This document shows positions 36,872 through 46,839 of a DNA stretch of 64,000 nucleotides, piece by piece. This DNA comes from Chitinophaga oryziterrae (GTDB lineage Bacteria; Bacteroidota; Bacteroidia; Chitinophagales; Chitinophagaceae): contig NZ_WRXO01000011.1 in assembly GCF_009758125.1 (NCBI RefSeq), forward strand, positions 1 to 64,000. Reading direction: 5' to 3'. The notes under the pieces were generated by a model. It had not been told where the DNA came from, searched no databases, and saw only the letters and a program-made list of their open reading frames with translations. Every line of letters starts with the position of its first letter. The first letter of the stretch is position 1. The translations under genes were made by a program, and so were the position numbers.

Positions 36872-37444
36872 CTATTTATAAAAAAATATGAAAACCAGCA
36901 CCAGGTTGAGGTGTTCTGTAAGATATTGCTGGATAAAACGTTGAGATTCAGTGATATGATTATTTACAGTGTTTTTGGACAGGCCTAATTCCGATGCGAT
37001 CTCTTTATGAGATAATCCTTTTTCCCTGCTAAGGAGGTATACTTTCTGCCTTTGAGGACTTAACAAACCAATCGCTTCCCTTAATTTCTCATCATATTCT
37101 TTGGAAATAACCCGGTTATCTGCTGCAGTAGCATCTGCTGTTTCTATCTGTTCCATCAGCAGGTCTACCAGTTTGGGATCACGACTGGCTGCCCGGAGGA
37201 AATCTATGGCCCTGTGATAGGCAATGCGGAACATGAACCCTTCCAGGTTATCGACACGTGGCAACAGTTCCCTGCCAACCCAGCACTTGGTCAGTACGTC
37301 CATCACTACTTCCTCTGCTACCTGTGGAGATTTGATAATAGTACGGATATAATGAAATAGCCTTCCCTGCCATTCGTAGAAGAAACTACGATATGCATTT
37401 TCATCCCCTTCTGCTACTAATTGTAAAAGTGACTTTTCTGGCAT
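36872..37444 (-). CDS. ECF RNA polymerase sigma factor
   Basis: This 190-residue sigma-70 family protein has region 2 (about 20-90, with FFYEWQGRLFHYIR and EGFMFRIAYHRAIDFLR) and region 4 (about 125-178, LSPQRQKVYLLSREKGLSHKEIASELGLSKNTVNNH). It matches the Bacteroidetes ECF type linked to FecR and SusC genes and should activate the operon below it. The chosen start (37444) gives the usual family N-terminus. It starts only 32 bases after the sprA stop, and that gap is filled by a hairpin touching the start codon, so it may be cotranscribed with sprA. Confidence 0.93.
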   Translation of the reverse strand: MPEKSLLQLVAEGDENAYRSFFYEWQGRLFHYIRTIIKSPQVAEEVVMDVLTKCWVGRELLPRVDNLEGFMFRIAYHRAIDFLRAASRDPKLVDLLMEQIETADATAADNRVISKEYDEKLREAIGLLSPQRQKVYLLSREKGLSHKEIASELGLSKNTVNNHITESQRFIQQYLTEHLNLVLVFIFFYK

Positions 37445-37472
37445 CCCGCATAAAAATAATAAAATATGCGGG
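37445..37472 (-). promoter_or_regulatory. Hairpin abutting the sigma factor start codon
   Basis: CCCGCATA (37445-37452) pairs perfectly with TATGCGGG (37465-37472) across a 12-base A/T loop. On the minus strand it occupies nearly the whole sprA-sigma gap and ends directly at the sigma ATG. It could end most sprA transcripts or block ribosome loading on the sigma gene. No T-run follows. Confidence 0.5.
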
Positions 37473-37476
37473 TCTT

Positions 37477-40400
37477 TTATGGCCCTAATACAAATCGTAG
37501 CGTGAGTCCGCCGGTAGTGGTTACTGTAGGACTTGAAGTAGATAACACCGGGATCGTCTGTTTACGTGTATAATAGAATTTGAGATTCACCTTTTTATTA
37601 ACTACATAATCTATGGAAGGAGCGAGGCTCACTACTTTTTGTCCGGAAGTAGCGACCGACACCCCGCCATCCAGTTGATTATTCACTGATTTCTCATCCC
37701 TGTAACTAACATCCATCCTGAAATTAAGATCATTGTCCAGCTTATGTGAACCGCTTTTCCCTACAGCAAAGGGCAGTATTAACCCTTTTACACGATAACC
37801 ACCGCCTATGGTAATCTCACTGGTACGCGCTTCTGTTAGCTGGTAGTCTGTTAAACTAAGACTGAGCGCACGGGACTTCTTATATTCCATGCGCATGTTT
37901 AAATTATTTTTCAATGTAACATCTATGCCTAACAATGGATTCAGTTGTTCAGACATCGTTACGTTAGGCACTGAATAATAAGGAACATAATTACCTGAAA
38001 CAGAATCCCTGAAACTGGGGAAGCCCAGCGATCTTTCATCCATATAACTGGAAGAGGTGTTAAAGGAATTCATGCTCAGACTGCTGATATATGTATGTGT
38101 AAGGATTAAACTCTGTACATAATCACTGAATGGCTGCAGCTTGCTTAAGCCATCATAAGTAATACGCCAGTTAGGTAACGGGATCATACTTCTGAAAGGA
38201 TTGCTGCGGATCTTATCCAGTCCGGACGTAGCTATCAGCCCGATCTTTTTTGGGTCTTTTCCTGTATACGCCGCCAGGAAAGAGGAGATCAGTACATTCT
38301 GTTCATACTTTCCATACCCGTATTTATACGCCGCATCACCGGTATCAGCCACCGGCAGGGAAGGGTCCTGCGCATAAGGATTGGCGGCCCAGTAACGACT
38401 GGAAAGTATTGCACGGTAATTCCTGAAATTAGTGAAGCTCTGTGAAAGTCCGTTCTTCAGGAACAGGGTTTTAAGCATGATATTCGTTACTTCAAACCCA
38501 CCTGTTTCATAAGGGTCCAGATGTTCGTATTCACCTTGTCCATACCGGTCTTTGAACAGTTCCGAATGGTTCTTGGAAAATGATTTGGTCAATGTAAGGT
38601 CTATACGTAAACTGGTAACGGGTTCCAGTTGCGCCTGCACATTCAGCGCCTGGGTGAACTGTTGCTGGAACTGCGAATTAAAGAGCGTGTCTTTACTGAT
38701 CAATCCTTTTCTGGCTTTGTCATCCAGCCATTTTGAATCAGGCTGGTAACCGAAGATAAATGCGAGCCCGGGTTGTTTGCTTCGCCAGTTCATCCCCATT
38801 AGTTGTGTACTGTCCATATAACCTGGCAAGCGGGTATAGTTGTTCTCGGAATAATTGATATTAATTCTTTTGATAGCCAGTAATGGTTTCAGTAATCCTT
38901 TTAACAGGGGAGATACTTCTGTATCAGGTGTTTTAACGGGTGCTTTTCCCGGTGGTGTTTTCGTTTTAATGCCCAGTACACCTTTCAGGAATGTAGACTT
39001 GCTATATAATTCAGTGAATTTAAATTCTGCAATGATAGCGGTTGTTTGTGTATTCTCGATCGTATTTCCCTGTATCCTGTTGGCCAGAGAGGCGGCTGTC
39101 CAGCGGTATTGAGCCGAATAATTCAGCGCTACGTTCGTCCAGCTTAAGAGAGGAAATTTCGCCAGCGGTAAAGTATAGTTAGCGTTGAAGGTCTGGAAGT
39201 AATTGGTATTACGGCCCAGGTTCTTCAGGTTATGCCATATACTGTCTTTCTTTGCTTTGGTATTGATACGTCCATCCGGTTCATCTATCCTGGCATTGTT
39301 GACTGCTGTCAGATCAAAATTGAGGTTACGGGTAAGGTCCCATTTAAGACCGTAATATCTATCGAAATTAAAGTATTTACTAAAGGTCTCTTTCAGTTTA
39401 TAATCACTACCTACATTACGTAACCTGGAAGCGCTGAACTGCCTGGTAATGTCTGCCCGGAAGTTTATGTTGGAAGGTAAGAGGTTGTAGTTAAAACTTT
39501 TCAGCAATCCCAGCCAGGGAGATTTACTCCTGATTAAATTCTTAAAAGGCTCTTTGAATTTATCCTGTGTGCTGAAGTTATAACCCAACACCCCCCGGTT
39601 TTTGATTAACTCATAACTTTCAGTAGAAGGGCTATGTTGCTGCGTACCTGTATAAGCGTACGTTAAGTCAAAGTTCTCAATGCTCCAGGGTTTGATCTTC
39701 TTTTTGCCATCACTGATCTTACGCAGGTTGGTGACGTTAAGACTGGTGATAGTGGTCACATCCTGTGCCTGTTGTTTAATAGAATCCCGTTCGTGTTTAT
39801 TGGCCGCAAGATTTAATTTTTCCTTTAGTTTGATATCGATATCGAAGGGGTCATATTCCGGCATGCTGGACGACTGTGATTTACCGGCATATACCGGGAT
39901 AGACAGGCGTGCTTTCTTAGGTAATAGTTTGCCCATATCAAGATTTAATGAAGCATCGTATTGCAGGAGATTATCCTGGAAACGTTCATTGAGGCTCTGG
40001 TTCACCGCACCATAACCTGCCGTATGCATACTGCTGCTGATGGCCAGTGTACCCAGATCGGCCAGTTGTGCAGTCATTCTGCCGGTAGCAGCGTAACCAC
40101 CTTTCTCATCCAGTCCGGTTAAACGCAGTTCATCAAACCATACTTCTGCGCATTTGGACAAACCATCATTTGCCGGGTTGTATACCGCCATCATCATTCC
40201 TTCCACATCTCCCAGGTTAGGATTGCCTATCACAGCAATGGTATTGCCATTGGGCAGTTTCTTCTCATATAATGTAGTGGTAGAGGCTCCGGCATTATTA
40301 CGTGTCTGTTTTAGGCTGCTGAGATCTGTCAGGGTAAGATCAAGATCATTAGCCGCAGGCCATACTGCGGTTTGCGCCGTCGCGCCAAAATTCGTTGTGG

Positions 40401-43400
40401 TTAATGGGATACGGTATTCATAAAAATTCTCTGTATAGTCACTGCCTATACGGATCACTGCTTCCAGGTCTTTATCCTTTAGTGTATTGACATCATTCAC
40501 AGCTTCCGCATGAATGAATAACTGTAACTTTTTATACCGGCGGAAATCCATGCCCAGCGTTTTGTATACGCCCCTTGACTTACCATCCTGCAGGTTACAG
40601 ATTTGCAGGGACAGTGATTGTTCATTGAGTAATAAAGTAGTGTTGCTGGTACTCAGACTGCTTTGCCGTTGTAACCCGGGAGGCAGTACATACGCTATTG
40701 GTATACGGGACGCATTCTCTTCAATATTAACGGCCGTATTGTTAAAAGTAGTAGCAGCAGATGCCGTTACCATATCCCCCGCGCCGGCCTGTAATTCGTA
40801 ACCATACTGCCGCCATTGATTGCGCACCAGTTGCAGCTTACCAAAGCGCATTACTACGGAATCCTCAAAGTTGGTGAGATACATGCGCATAAAACGGATC
40901 GACTTGAAATCTGCGATACCACCAACGGCCGCATTATATTGTTCTACGGGTATCTTGAACTGATACCATGTTTCAGTACTGGTAGAACCGTTTGCCAGTG
41001 ATACCGTAGCATTTATTTTATCTACAATATAATTGGAGCCGATATCCATATTGGGTTTCATATGTACCCTGTACTGGAAATAAGACTCTGTTTCATTCAT
41101 GGTATTATCAAAGTTCAGGTCTTCCGATTCCGGTATATTGGTAGCGGCAGAAGAATATGATGCATTACTGCTGGTAGCCGGGGAGTTCCCTTCCGGCATG
41201 CTGAACCGCTTGTAACGTTCCAGTATGGATAATTTCCTGGCATCATAATCATCTCCGCGGTAATAGTGGTAGTTATCATTGGAAGGATCTGCCAGCGCTG
41301 CCTGATATACCGCAGAGCCGGTACCAAAATTATTACGTAACTGTTGCAGGTAACTGCTGCGGTAATAGGCTTCATCGGCAGTGGTGAGTCCATCGTACCC
41401 CACGTCCTGGTACTGCCGGATGTTGGCATCGTTATCGAATGCTTTCGTTAACTGTTGTTCATAGGTAGGCATTCTTCCCCAGGTGGTAGAATCGTATGTA
41501 GTACTTCCCGGGGCTTTCATCCCGTTTTCAAAGGCTTTGTGTGAGTCTTTGAGGATATCTTCAGAGATACTTCCCAGGTTAAAATAGAGATCTCCCCCTG
41601 TACTGGAAGGGTTTTTAATGAAAGGGTCCTGTACCCAGAATTCTATGTACTGTATGTTTGATGATTCAAAATCGGTGTTGTCCAGCGCGCGCATAATACC
41701 TGCCCAGCGTTTTTTAGGCGATTTAAGCGTACCATCTGCATTTACCTGTGCCTTGCCGGCCTCAAAGTTATAAGGCCCGCGCTGGTCAGGAAAATAGGCA
41801 AGATCGAGGGTCGTGAGCTGGGCCTGTGTATACTCGGTAGATACATTGGGGAATATTTCCTTTTCGTATACGATACGCACCCTAGGGTCCGACTGATCAT
41901 CTTTTGTAACGCCGGCCGGGAGGCCGGTGTTGGTGGTTACCTGCAAAGTAGGTTCTATGATGTACCAGGATAGCAATGCCCTGTTTTTGCCATAATCCAG
42001 GGAGTCTATCAATGCTCCTTCCGGGAACATTTCCATACCGGAGGTATCAGTAGCGCCAACCGGTGTGGATGCCAGGGCCCAGCTGGAGGAAGGTGTTTTG
42101 AGGTCGTAGTTGCTTTCTGTTCCTTCAAAGTCATCTATGTATACCTGCCCTTCACTGCTGCCGAAAGAGTTGATCAGTTTACTATGCCCCGGGAATAATC
42201 GGGCTACTTCTCCTGTCAGGCTTATCTGGGAAGGTGTAGTACTTTCATAATTGGGTAGTTTGTTCAGTAAACGTGTCAGCGCTTTGGAGGCGGAATTATA
42301 ATTGCCATCCAGTCCTACAACGGTATTATTGATAGGGTCTTCCCCGTAGTTTACTTTCGTGGTGTAGGGGCGTTCACTCATATGTACAATGGTAGAGCCC
42401 AGGGATAACTTATCATTCACTACATAATCCAGTCTTGTCCCCATGTAATTCCTCACCTGCTCGCCATACGCGCCGCTGTTCTCAAAGGCGATATTGATAG
42501 CTGACCCTGAACTGAGGATCCCGTCATTGATGATCTTTACCCTGCCCAGGTTATAATCCACTGTATAATCAACATTTTCTGTCAATGTTTTACCACCCGC
42601 AGTAACAGTAACAGATCCCGCAGGGATATTAAATGCGTTCAGCGATACTTCAGACGAGCTGCCTGCTTTGTAACTACCTTTGATGACATAGCGGTTTAGT
42701 GCAGAATATTGTTCCGCAGCTGTTTTGGTAGAGTCGTACAGTTGTGGGTACAGGTATTGTTTCTCCAGCGCAGCATTGCCCCCGAATGCTTTGGCAAGGT
42801 CTTTCCCGAAGGGTTCCAGTACCGGGAATATGATACGGCCATTGGATACGTCTACTGTATACCCGCTTACGAAATCGAACACACCATCCGGTTGCGGATC
42901 ATTATTATTATTGAGATTATCCAGGTTGAGAATGGAAATGATAGGAGCGCCATTGTATTCATTCACGGCATCCGGGAGATAACGTCGCTGACTGGCAGCA
43001 CGGGTATCTGTACCGGGATCATTATAATACACGTCCATGGTGAAATCCGTACTGCTCAACTGGTAAGCGCCGGTAGAGTAGATGTTCTTCATCATCAGGT
43101 TCCAGATGGGCAGCTTTGTACGTACAGCAGTTGCTTTCAGCATTTTCAGGAACAGCACCCGGCTGTTTGCCGCATTGCTTTCATCAGGTGGGACATCCTG
43201 TGCAAAATCCCCCACTTTATAAGTGCGGCCGTTGTAACTGTATTCATACGCTACTGCCAATACCTGGTCTGATGCCAGCTGGCTGTTCAGTGTAATAAAT
43301 CCCAGTTTCCTGTTCACGGTATACTCTGTACTGTCCAGCTTACGGGCATATGTTTTTTCATAGTCTTGTACGGGTGTTAGTCCGGCTGCCTGCAACTGGC

Positions 43401-44652
43401 TCACTACCGTACTGGGATTCCTGCTGGCATCATCTCCGGCCAGATTACCATATAAATCGTTAATACCGTTATAGGGCAGCTTGCCACCGGAAATGACGTG
43501 AACAGCAGTTGTATTATAAGGATTGTATTCCGCAAGGTCCATCAATCCTATTACGTTTCTTGTATTGGTAGTGGTTCCTGTTTTATTAGTGACCCATACT
43601 TCTATTCTTGTGATATTGGACAGAGAGCGCACAGATGGCAGATTGCCCATCGCATAATTAAAGGTATCGCGGAAGAACTGTGCCATCAGGAAGTTCTTAT
43701 TTTCATCATAGGCATTCCCTTTGATGGTATAGGACTGCGACTGGCTGCCACCTTTCAGTGTAAGCGTTTGTTTCTGCGATTTCTGGCTGGATAGTACACT
43801 CGTTACTGTTAGTCGCCCGAACTGCAATTGCGTCTTTATCCCAAACAATGATTGCATACCACTGATCAGTGAACTGTTCAATGGAAAGCTCACATTACCT
43901 GCTTCTATCTTTTTAATGATCTCATCATCATAACCGGTATACTCCAGTTTAACCTGGTTCTCAAAATCAAAAGTAGACTGTGTATTATAACTGGTGATAA
44001 GTTTCAGTTTGTCTCCGATCTTACCTGTTACATTCAGGTTGATGTTCATGTTCATATCAAAACCACCGCTCTTACGCGCACGTTCTGTCAGCACGGGATT
44101 ATTAATGTATTGTCCATCATATCCCATGGATATTTCCAGAGACCCCTGAGGTTTTATATCTACTTTATTACCGCCAAAGATGCGGTCGAAAATACTATTG
44201 CTTTTAAAGAGTTTGGGCGCTTCGCTGGTCCTGTTAAGATTGCCCAGGGTAGAAGCCCTTTTCATGAAATAGTCGTTCTCACTTTTCCGGGATTGCATGT
44301 TGTAGAAGTCCTGGAAACTCATGAGGGTAGGCTTTCTGTAGTATTGATCACCTATCTTTTCAGAGATAATATAATCTCTTGTAACCGGATCATAATCTAC
44401 ATCCTGCTGAATACTTTTCGGATCCTTTAAATCCATAGTATTCTCCGCAGGGTCTATCAGTTTTACCCCATGGCGGTCCTGTAAAGGATATTTTAGTGTA
44501 TCCTTCACAGGTATAACAACCGTATCTGCTGCAACAGTAACAATTCCGTGAAGGTCCCGCGCTGCTGTGTCTATCATGAAAAACAAAACTATCCCTACAA
44601 TAGCAAAGGTAGGATAGTGCATTCTTATACGTCTTCTAAGGGATTTCTTCAC
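37477..44652 (-). CDS. sprA: T9SS outer-membrane translocon SprA
   Basis: This 2,391-residue protein is the very large beta-barrel that carries folded type IX secretion substrates across the outer membrane. After a basic N-terminus and signal segment (about 1-32) it has the SprA-typical early region (DYDPVTRDYIISEKIGD, then SFQDFYNMQS), a plug-like stretch with GSLEISMGYDGQ, and repeated barrel segments. Other family features seen are YIDDFEGTESNYDL near 790, YIEFWVQDPF near 1000 and EVWFDELRLTG near 1500. Length is in the usual range (about 2,300-2,500). It is required for secretion of the two sorting-domain proteins in this window and normally for gliding. It is minus-strand and lies just upstream of the sigma/FecR operon. 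Confidence 0.95.
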   Translation of the reverse strand: MKKSLRRRIRMHYPTFAIVGIVLFFMIDTAARDLHGIVTVAADTVVIPVKDTLKYPLQDRHGVKLIDPAENTMDLKDPKSIQQDVDYDPVTRDYIISEKIGDQYYRKPTLMSFQDFYNMQSRKSENDYFMKRASTLGNLNRTSEAPKLFKSNSIFDRIFGGNKVDIKPQGSLEISMGYDGQYINNPVLTERARKSGGFDMNMNINLNVTGKIGDKLKLITSYNTQSTFDFENQVKLEYTGYDDEIIKKIEAGNVSFPLNSSLISGMQSLFGIKTQLQFGRLTVTSVLSSQKSQKQTLTLKGGSQSQSYTIKGNAYDENKNFLMAQFFRDTFNYAMGNLPSVRSLSNITRIEVWVTNKTGTTTNTRNVIGLMDLAEYNPYNTTAVHVISGGKLPYNGINDLYGNLAGDDASRNPSTVVSQLQAAGLTPVQDYEKTYARKLDSTEYTVNRKLGFITLNSQLASDQVLAVAYEYSYNGRTYKVGDFAQDVPPDESNAANSRVLFLKMLKATAVRTKLPIWNLMMKNIYSTGAYQLSSTDFTMDVYYNDPGTDTRAASQRRYLPDAVNEYNGAPIISILNLDNLNNNNDPQPDGVFDFVSGYTVDVSNGRIIFPVLEPFGKDLAKAFGGNAALEKQYLYPQLYDSTKTAAEQYSALNRYVIKGSYKAGSSSEVSLNAFNIPAGSVTVTAGGKTLTENVDYTVDYNLGRVKIINDGILSSGSAINIAFENSGAYGEQVRNYMGTRLDYVVNDKLSLGSTIVHMSERPYTTKVNYGEDPINNTVVGLDGNYNSASKALTRLLNKLPNYESTTPSQISLTGEVARLFPGHSKLINSFGSSEGQVYIDDFEGTESNYDLKTPSSSWALASTPVGATDTSGMEMFPEGALIDSLDYGKNRALLSWYIIEPTLQVTTNTGLPAGVTKDDQSDPRVRIVYEKEIFPNVSTEYTQAQLTTLDLAYFPDQRGPYNFEAGKAQVNADGTLKSPKKRWAGIMRALDNTDFESSNIQYIEFWVQDPFIKNPSSTGGDLYFNLGSISEDILKDSHKAFENGMKAPGSTTYDSTTWGRMPTYEQQLTKAFDNDANIRQYQDVGYDGLTTADEAYYRSSYLQQLRNNFGTGSAVYQAALADPSNDNYHYYRGDDYDARKLSILERYKRFSMPEGNSPATSSNASYSSAATNIPESEDLNFDNTMNETESYFQYRVHMKPNMDIGSNYIVDKINATVSLANGSTSTETWYQFKIPVEQYNAAVGGIADFKSIRFMRMYLTNFEDSVVMRFGKLQLVRNQWRQYGYELQAGAGDMVTASAATTFNNTAVNIEENASRIPIAYVLPPGLQRQSSLSTSNTTLLLNEQSLSLQICNLQDGKSRGVYKTLGMDFRRYKKLQLFIHAEAVNDVNTLKDKDLEAVIRIGSDYTENFYEYRIPLTTTNFGATAQTAVWPAANDLDLTLTDLSSLKQTRNNAGASTTTLYEKKLPNGNTIAVIGNPNLGDVEGMMMAVYNPANDGLSKCAEVWFDELRLTGLDEKGGYAATGRMTAQLADLGTLAISSSMHTAGYGAVNQSLNERFQDNLLQYDASLNLDMGKLLPKKARLSIPVYAGKSQSSSMPEYDPFDIDIKLKEKLNLAANKHERDSIKQQAQDVTTITSLNVTNLRKISDGKKKIKPWSIENFDLTYAYTGTQQHSPSTESYELIKNRGVLGYNFSTQDKFKEPFKNLIRSKSPWLGLLKSFNYNLLPSNINFRADITRQFSASRLRNVGSDYKLKETFSKYFNFDRYYGLKWDLTRNLNFDLTAVNNARIDEPDGRINTKAKKDSIWHNLKNLGRNTNYFQTFNANYTLPLAKFPLLSWTNVALNYSAQYRWTAASLANRIQGNTIENTQTTAIIAEFKFTELYSKSTFLKGVLGIKTKTPPGKAPVKTPDTEVSPLLKGLLKPLLAIKRININYSENNYTRLPGYMDSTQLMGMNWRSKQPGLAFIFGYQPDSKWLDDKARKGLISKDTLFNSQFQQQFTQALNVQAQLEPVTSLRIDLTLTKSFSKNHSELFKDRYGQGEYEHLDPYETGGFEVTNIMLKTLFLKNGLSQSFTNFRNYRAILSSRYWAANPYAQDPSLPVADTGDAAYKYGYGKYEQNVLISSFLAAYTGKDPKKIGLIATSGLDKIRSNPFRSMIPLPNWRITYDGLSKLQPFSDYVQSLILTHTYISSLSMNSFNTSSSYMDERSLGFPSFRDSVSGNYVPYYSVPNVTMSEQLNPLLGIDVTLKNNLNMRMEYKKSRALSLSLTDYQLTEARTSEITIGGGYRVKGLILPFAVGKSGSHKLDNDLNFRMDVSYRDEKSVNNQLDGGVSVATSGQKVVSLAPSIDYVVNKKVNLKFYYTRKQTIPVLSTSSPTVTTTGGLTLRFVLGP

Positions 44653-44907
44653 GCGATCTTACTGAGTCGTATCATTAAACTCTGTACCTTAACGTGATAT
44701 TTTAAGATGGTATTGCGGCTTAACCACAGACAGGAGAAATGTATAGATGAAATGGTAAAGTAAATCGGCTGAAAGAAATAATAAACCTAATATTTTATGC
44801 AGGGAACCATTTATCAGTCGTTTTATACCAGATATTAATTTATCATTTTCAAACCGTATCCAATACACGTACTTTGCAGCCTGATATAATTTAAACCCCC
44901 AAGTAGT

Positions 44908-46695
44908 ATGAAAATCGCAACTTTTTCGGCAGCAATGTTATTCTGTTTACATGTATGCGCACAACGACCACAACCCATTCAGGAAGAGAGATCTTCCGAA
45001 TTATTGTACAGAAATGTTAAAAAGCCCACGATCGATATCCCCAAAGGACCAGACGGGGATGCAGCCACGAGCAAACCGGTCTTAAGCAGTTTAAAGGTAT
45101 TATCTGCCCGGCCGGCTATCAGAACAATGCCCCGGCAGCAACTGATATTTACAGAAGCAGATGCACCGGGAGTACTAGCCCTGGCAAAAGTGTACAGCGC
45201 GAATGTCTGTGCTGCACCTGTAGTAGAAGACGCGCTGGAACCGGTATACAGCTCTGTAAAGGCACATATGCCTTTATATCTTCCCTACCGTAACAGTGTT
45301 GTTGGTATCTGGCAGGGATTTTATTACAGCTGGGATAACGACAATGATGGTAAGAATGATGCTCACCGTGCCATCGACTATGGGAAAGGTAGTATTGCAG
45401 CAAATGAAGATCCTTCTTTTGGTGTGTATGCGATAGCTCCCGGAAAGGTGATCTCTGTGCAGTGGTCAGATGGTGGTGGCAACAACGTCACCATTGAGCA
45501 TACTGCTCCGGATGGATATAAATACCGCAGTACATACCTTCACCTGCGTAATGGTTATGATCATGACCGTGCGTTGGCCAGGAAATCCCCTTCAGCCAAA
45601 TACATGAAGTTTGCCAATAATGGTACAACCAGTAATTTATGCTGGGGGACCAATAGTCAGGTGATCGCTGTAAAGGTGGGCGATATCGTGAAAGAAGGTG
45701 ATTTTATCGCGAACTCCGGTAATACCGGTTCGGGTGGAATTGGGGTGATCCTGAATGATGATGGTACAATGAAGAATCCGGATACACGTTCCTTTAATGT
45801 ACACCTGCATTATGAAACAAGAGTACTGGATACCCGCAGCGGTCATAGCGGAGAATGGGTACTCGTAGATCCGTACGGTACCTATAACAGCAGTAGTGTA
45901 GATTGTTACGACCTGGAATCAAATACGCCGTACGCACGTTTGTTTGCTCCTTTTTACCCCAGCTTCCATAACGTTCCGCTGGATATCGTTAATAAGTTCT
46001 GGTCTTATTATACCGGCATGGGTATGGCATTACAAACAATAAGTGTGGACAGGAAAGGCAGTGACCTGTATGCAGCCGGTTCATTCCAGTGGGGATTACC
46101 TGGTGCATGGTATGCACATTTTTATATGACCGGCGATACCTACCAGACTAAGTTCAATACTTATAATGGACAGGGCTTCCGTCCACGTCAGTTATCAGTC
46201 ACTAAAGATGGTAACGGTAATCCACGGTTCTCTGTAATATGGGAAAAGAACCCGGCAGGAGAATCGGCTCATTCCGTGCACAATGCAGATGATGCTGCTT
46301 TTGATGCTGTCTGGAAAGATTATGTAGTGGCTAAGAAATGGCATGTACAGGAACATGTGGATTACACCGTGAATGGCAAGAGATATCATGCGGCGGTGTT
46401 TGTAAATAAACCTGCTGATAATGGCTTCTATCTTTTTTATGGCATGAATGCAGCTGATTTCAACAACAAGTTCAAGGAACTGTACGGCAAATGGGAGCTG
46501 AAAAGCATATGTGTGAATGATGGCAAGGTAGGTGGCGTATGGCGCCCTAAACAGAATAATTATGCCGCTTATTTCGGTATGACTTCTACTGACTACCAGG
46601 CTAAGTTTACCCAGTTTTCAGGTCAGGGATTACGTCTGTTAAAAGTGCAGAACTATGATGATAACCAACACTTCAGTGCAGTGTGGGGTAAATAA
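44908..46695 (+). CDS. M23-family metallopeptidase with C-terminal tandem BTRD-like repeats
   Basis: This 595-residue secreted protein has a signal peptide ending HVCAQ (about residue 19). The M23/LytM-like domain (about 125-335) has HRAIDYG with His153 and Asp157, STYLHL with His212, and HLHYE with His299/His301, the expected zinc and catalytic pattern. The second half (about 355-595) consists of about five short units ending in a WEK- or WGK-like motif (FSVIWEK, GGVWRPK, FSAVWGK) with GM-x-x-x-x-FxxKF-x-x-x-x-GxGxR between. They resemble the bacterial tandem repeat domain BTRD1 seen in polyglycine hydrolases and esterases. Possible roles are peptidoglycan or glycine-rich peptide cleavage, in self-remodelling or against other cells. 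It is flanked by the divergent sprA and a terminator. Confidence 0.82.
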   Translation: MKIATFSAAMLFCLHVCAQRPQPIQEERSSELLYRNVKKPTIDIPKGPDGDAATSKPVLSSLKVLSARPAIRTMPRQQLIFTEADAPGVLALAKVYSANVCAAPVVEDALEPVYSSVKAHMPLYLPYRNSVVGIWQGFYYSWDNDNDGKNDAHRAIDYGKGSIAANEDPSFGVYAIAPGKVISVQWSDGGGNNVTIEHTAPDGYKYRSTYLHLRNGYDHDRALARKSPSAKYMKFANNGTTSNLCWGTNSQVIAVKVGDIVKEGDFIANSGNTGSGGIGVILNDDGTMKNPDTRSFNVHLHYETRVLDTRSGHSGEWVLVDPYGTYNSSSVDCYDLESNTPYARLFAPFYPSFHNVPLDIVNKFWSYYTGMGMALQTISVDRKGSDLYAAGSFQWGLPGAWYAHFYMTGDTYQTKFNTYNGQGFRPRQLSVTKDGNGNPRFSVIWEKNPAGESAHSVHNADDAAFDAVWKDYVVAKKWHVQEHVDYTVNGKRYHAAVFVNKPADNGFYLFYGMNAADFNNKFKELYGKWELKSICVNDGKVGGVWRPKQNNYAAYFGMTSTDYQAKFTQFSGQGLRLLKVQNYDDNQHFSAVWGK

Positions 46696-46716
46696 AATTA
46701 CTGGTTAATTTTTAAG

Positions 46717-46747
46717 AGGTGTCTCATGTATGTGAGGCACCTTTTTT
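46717..46747 (+). terminator. Terminator after the M23 peptidase gene
   Basis: AGGTGTCTCA (46717-46726) pairs with TGAGGCACCT (46733-46742) with one G-T wobble, followed by a run of six T. This is a standard intrinsic terminator. Confidence 0.8.
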
Positions 46748-46839
46748 ATTTGCGGTAACGTATAAACGATGTATTTAGTATGTTATAACTTGTAATATGA
46801 TTAAAATATGTAACTTGTGGGTGGTTAATTTGTCCCTAT

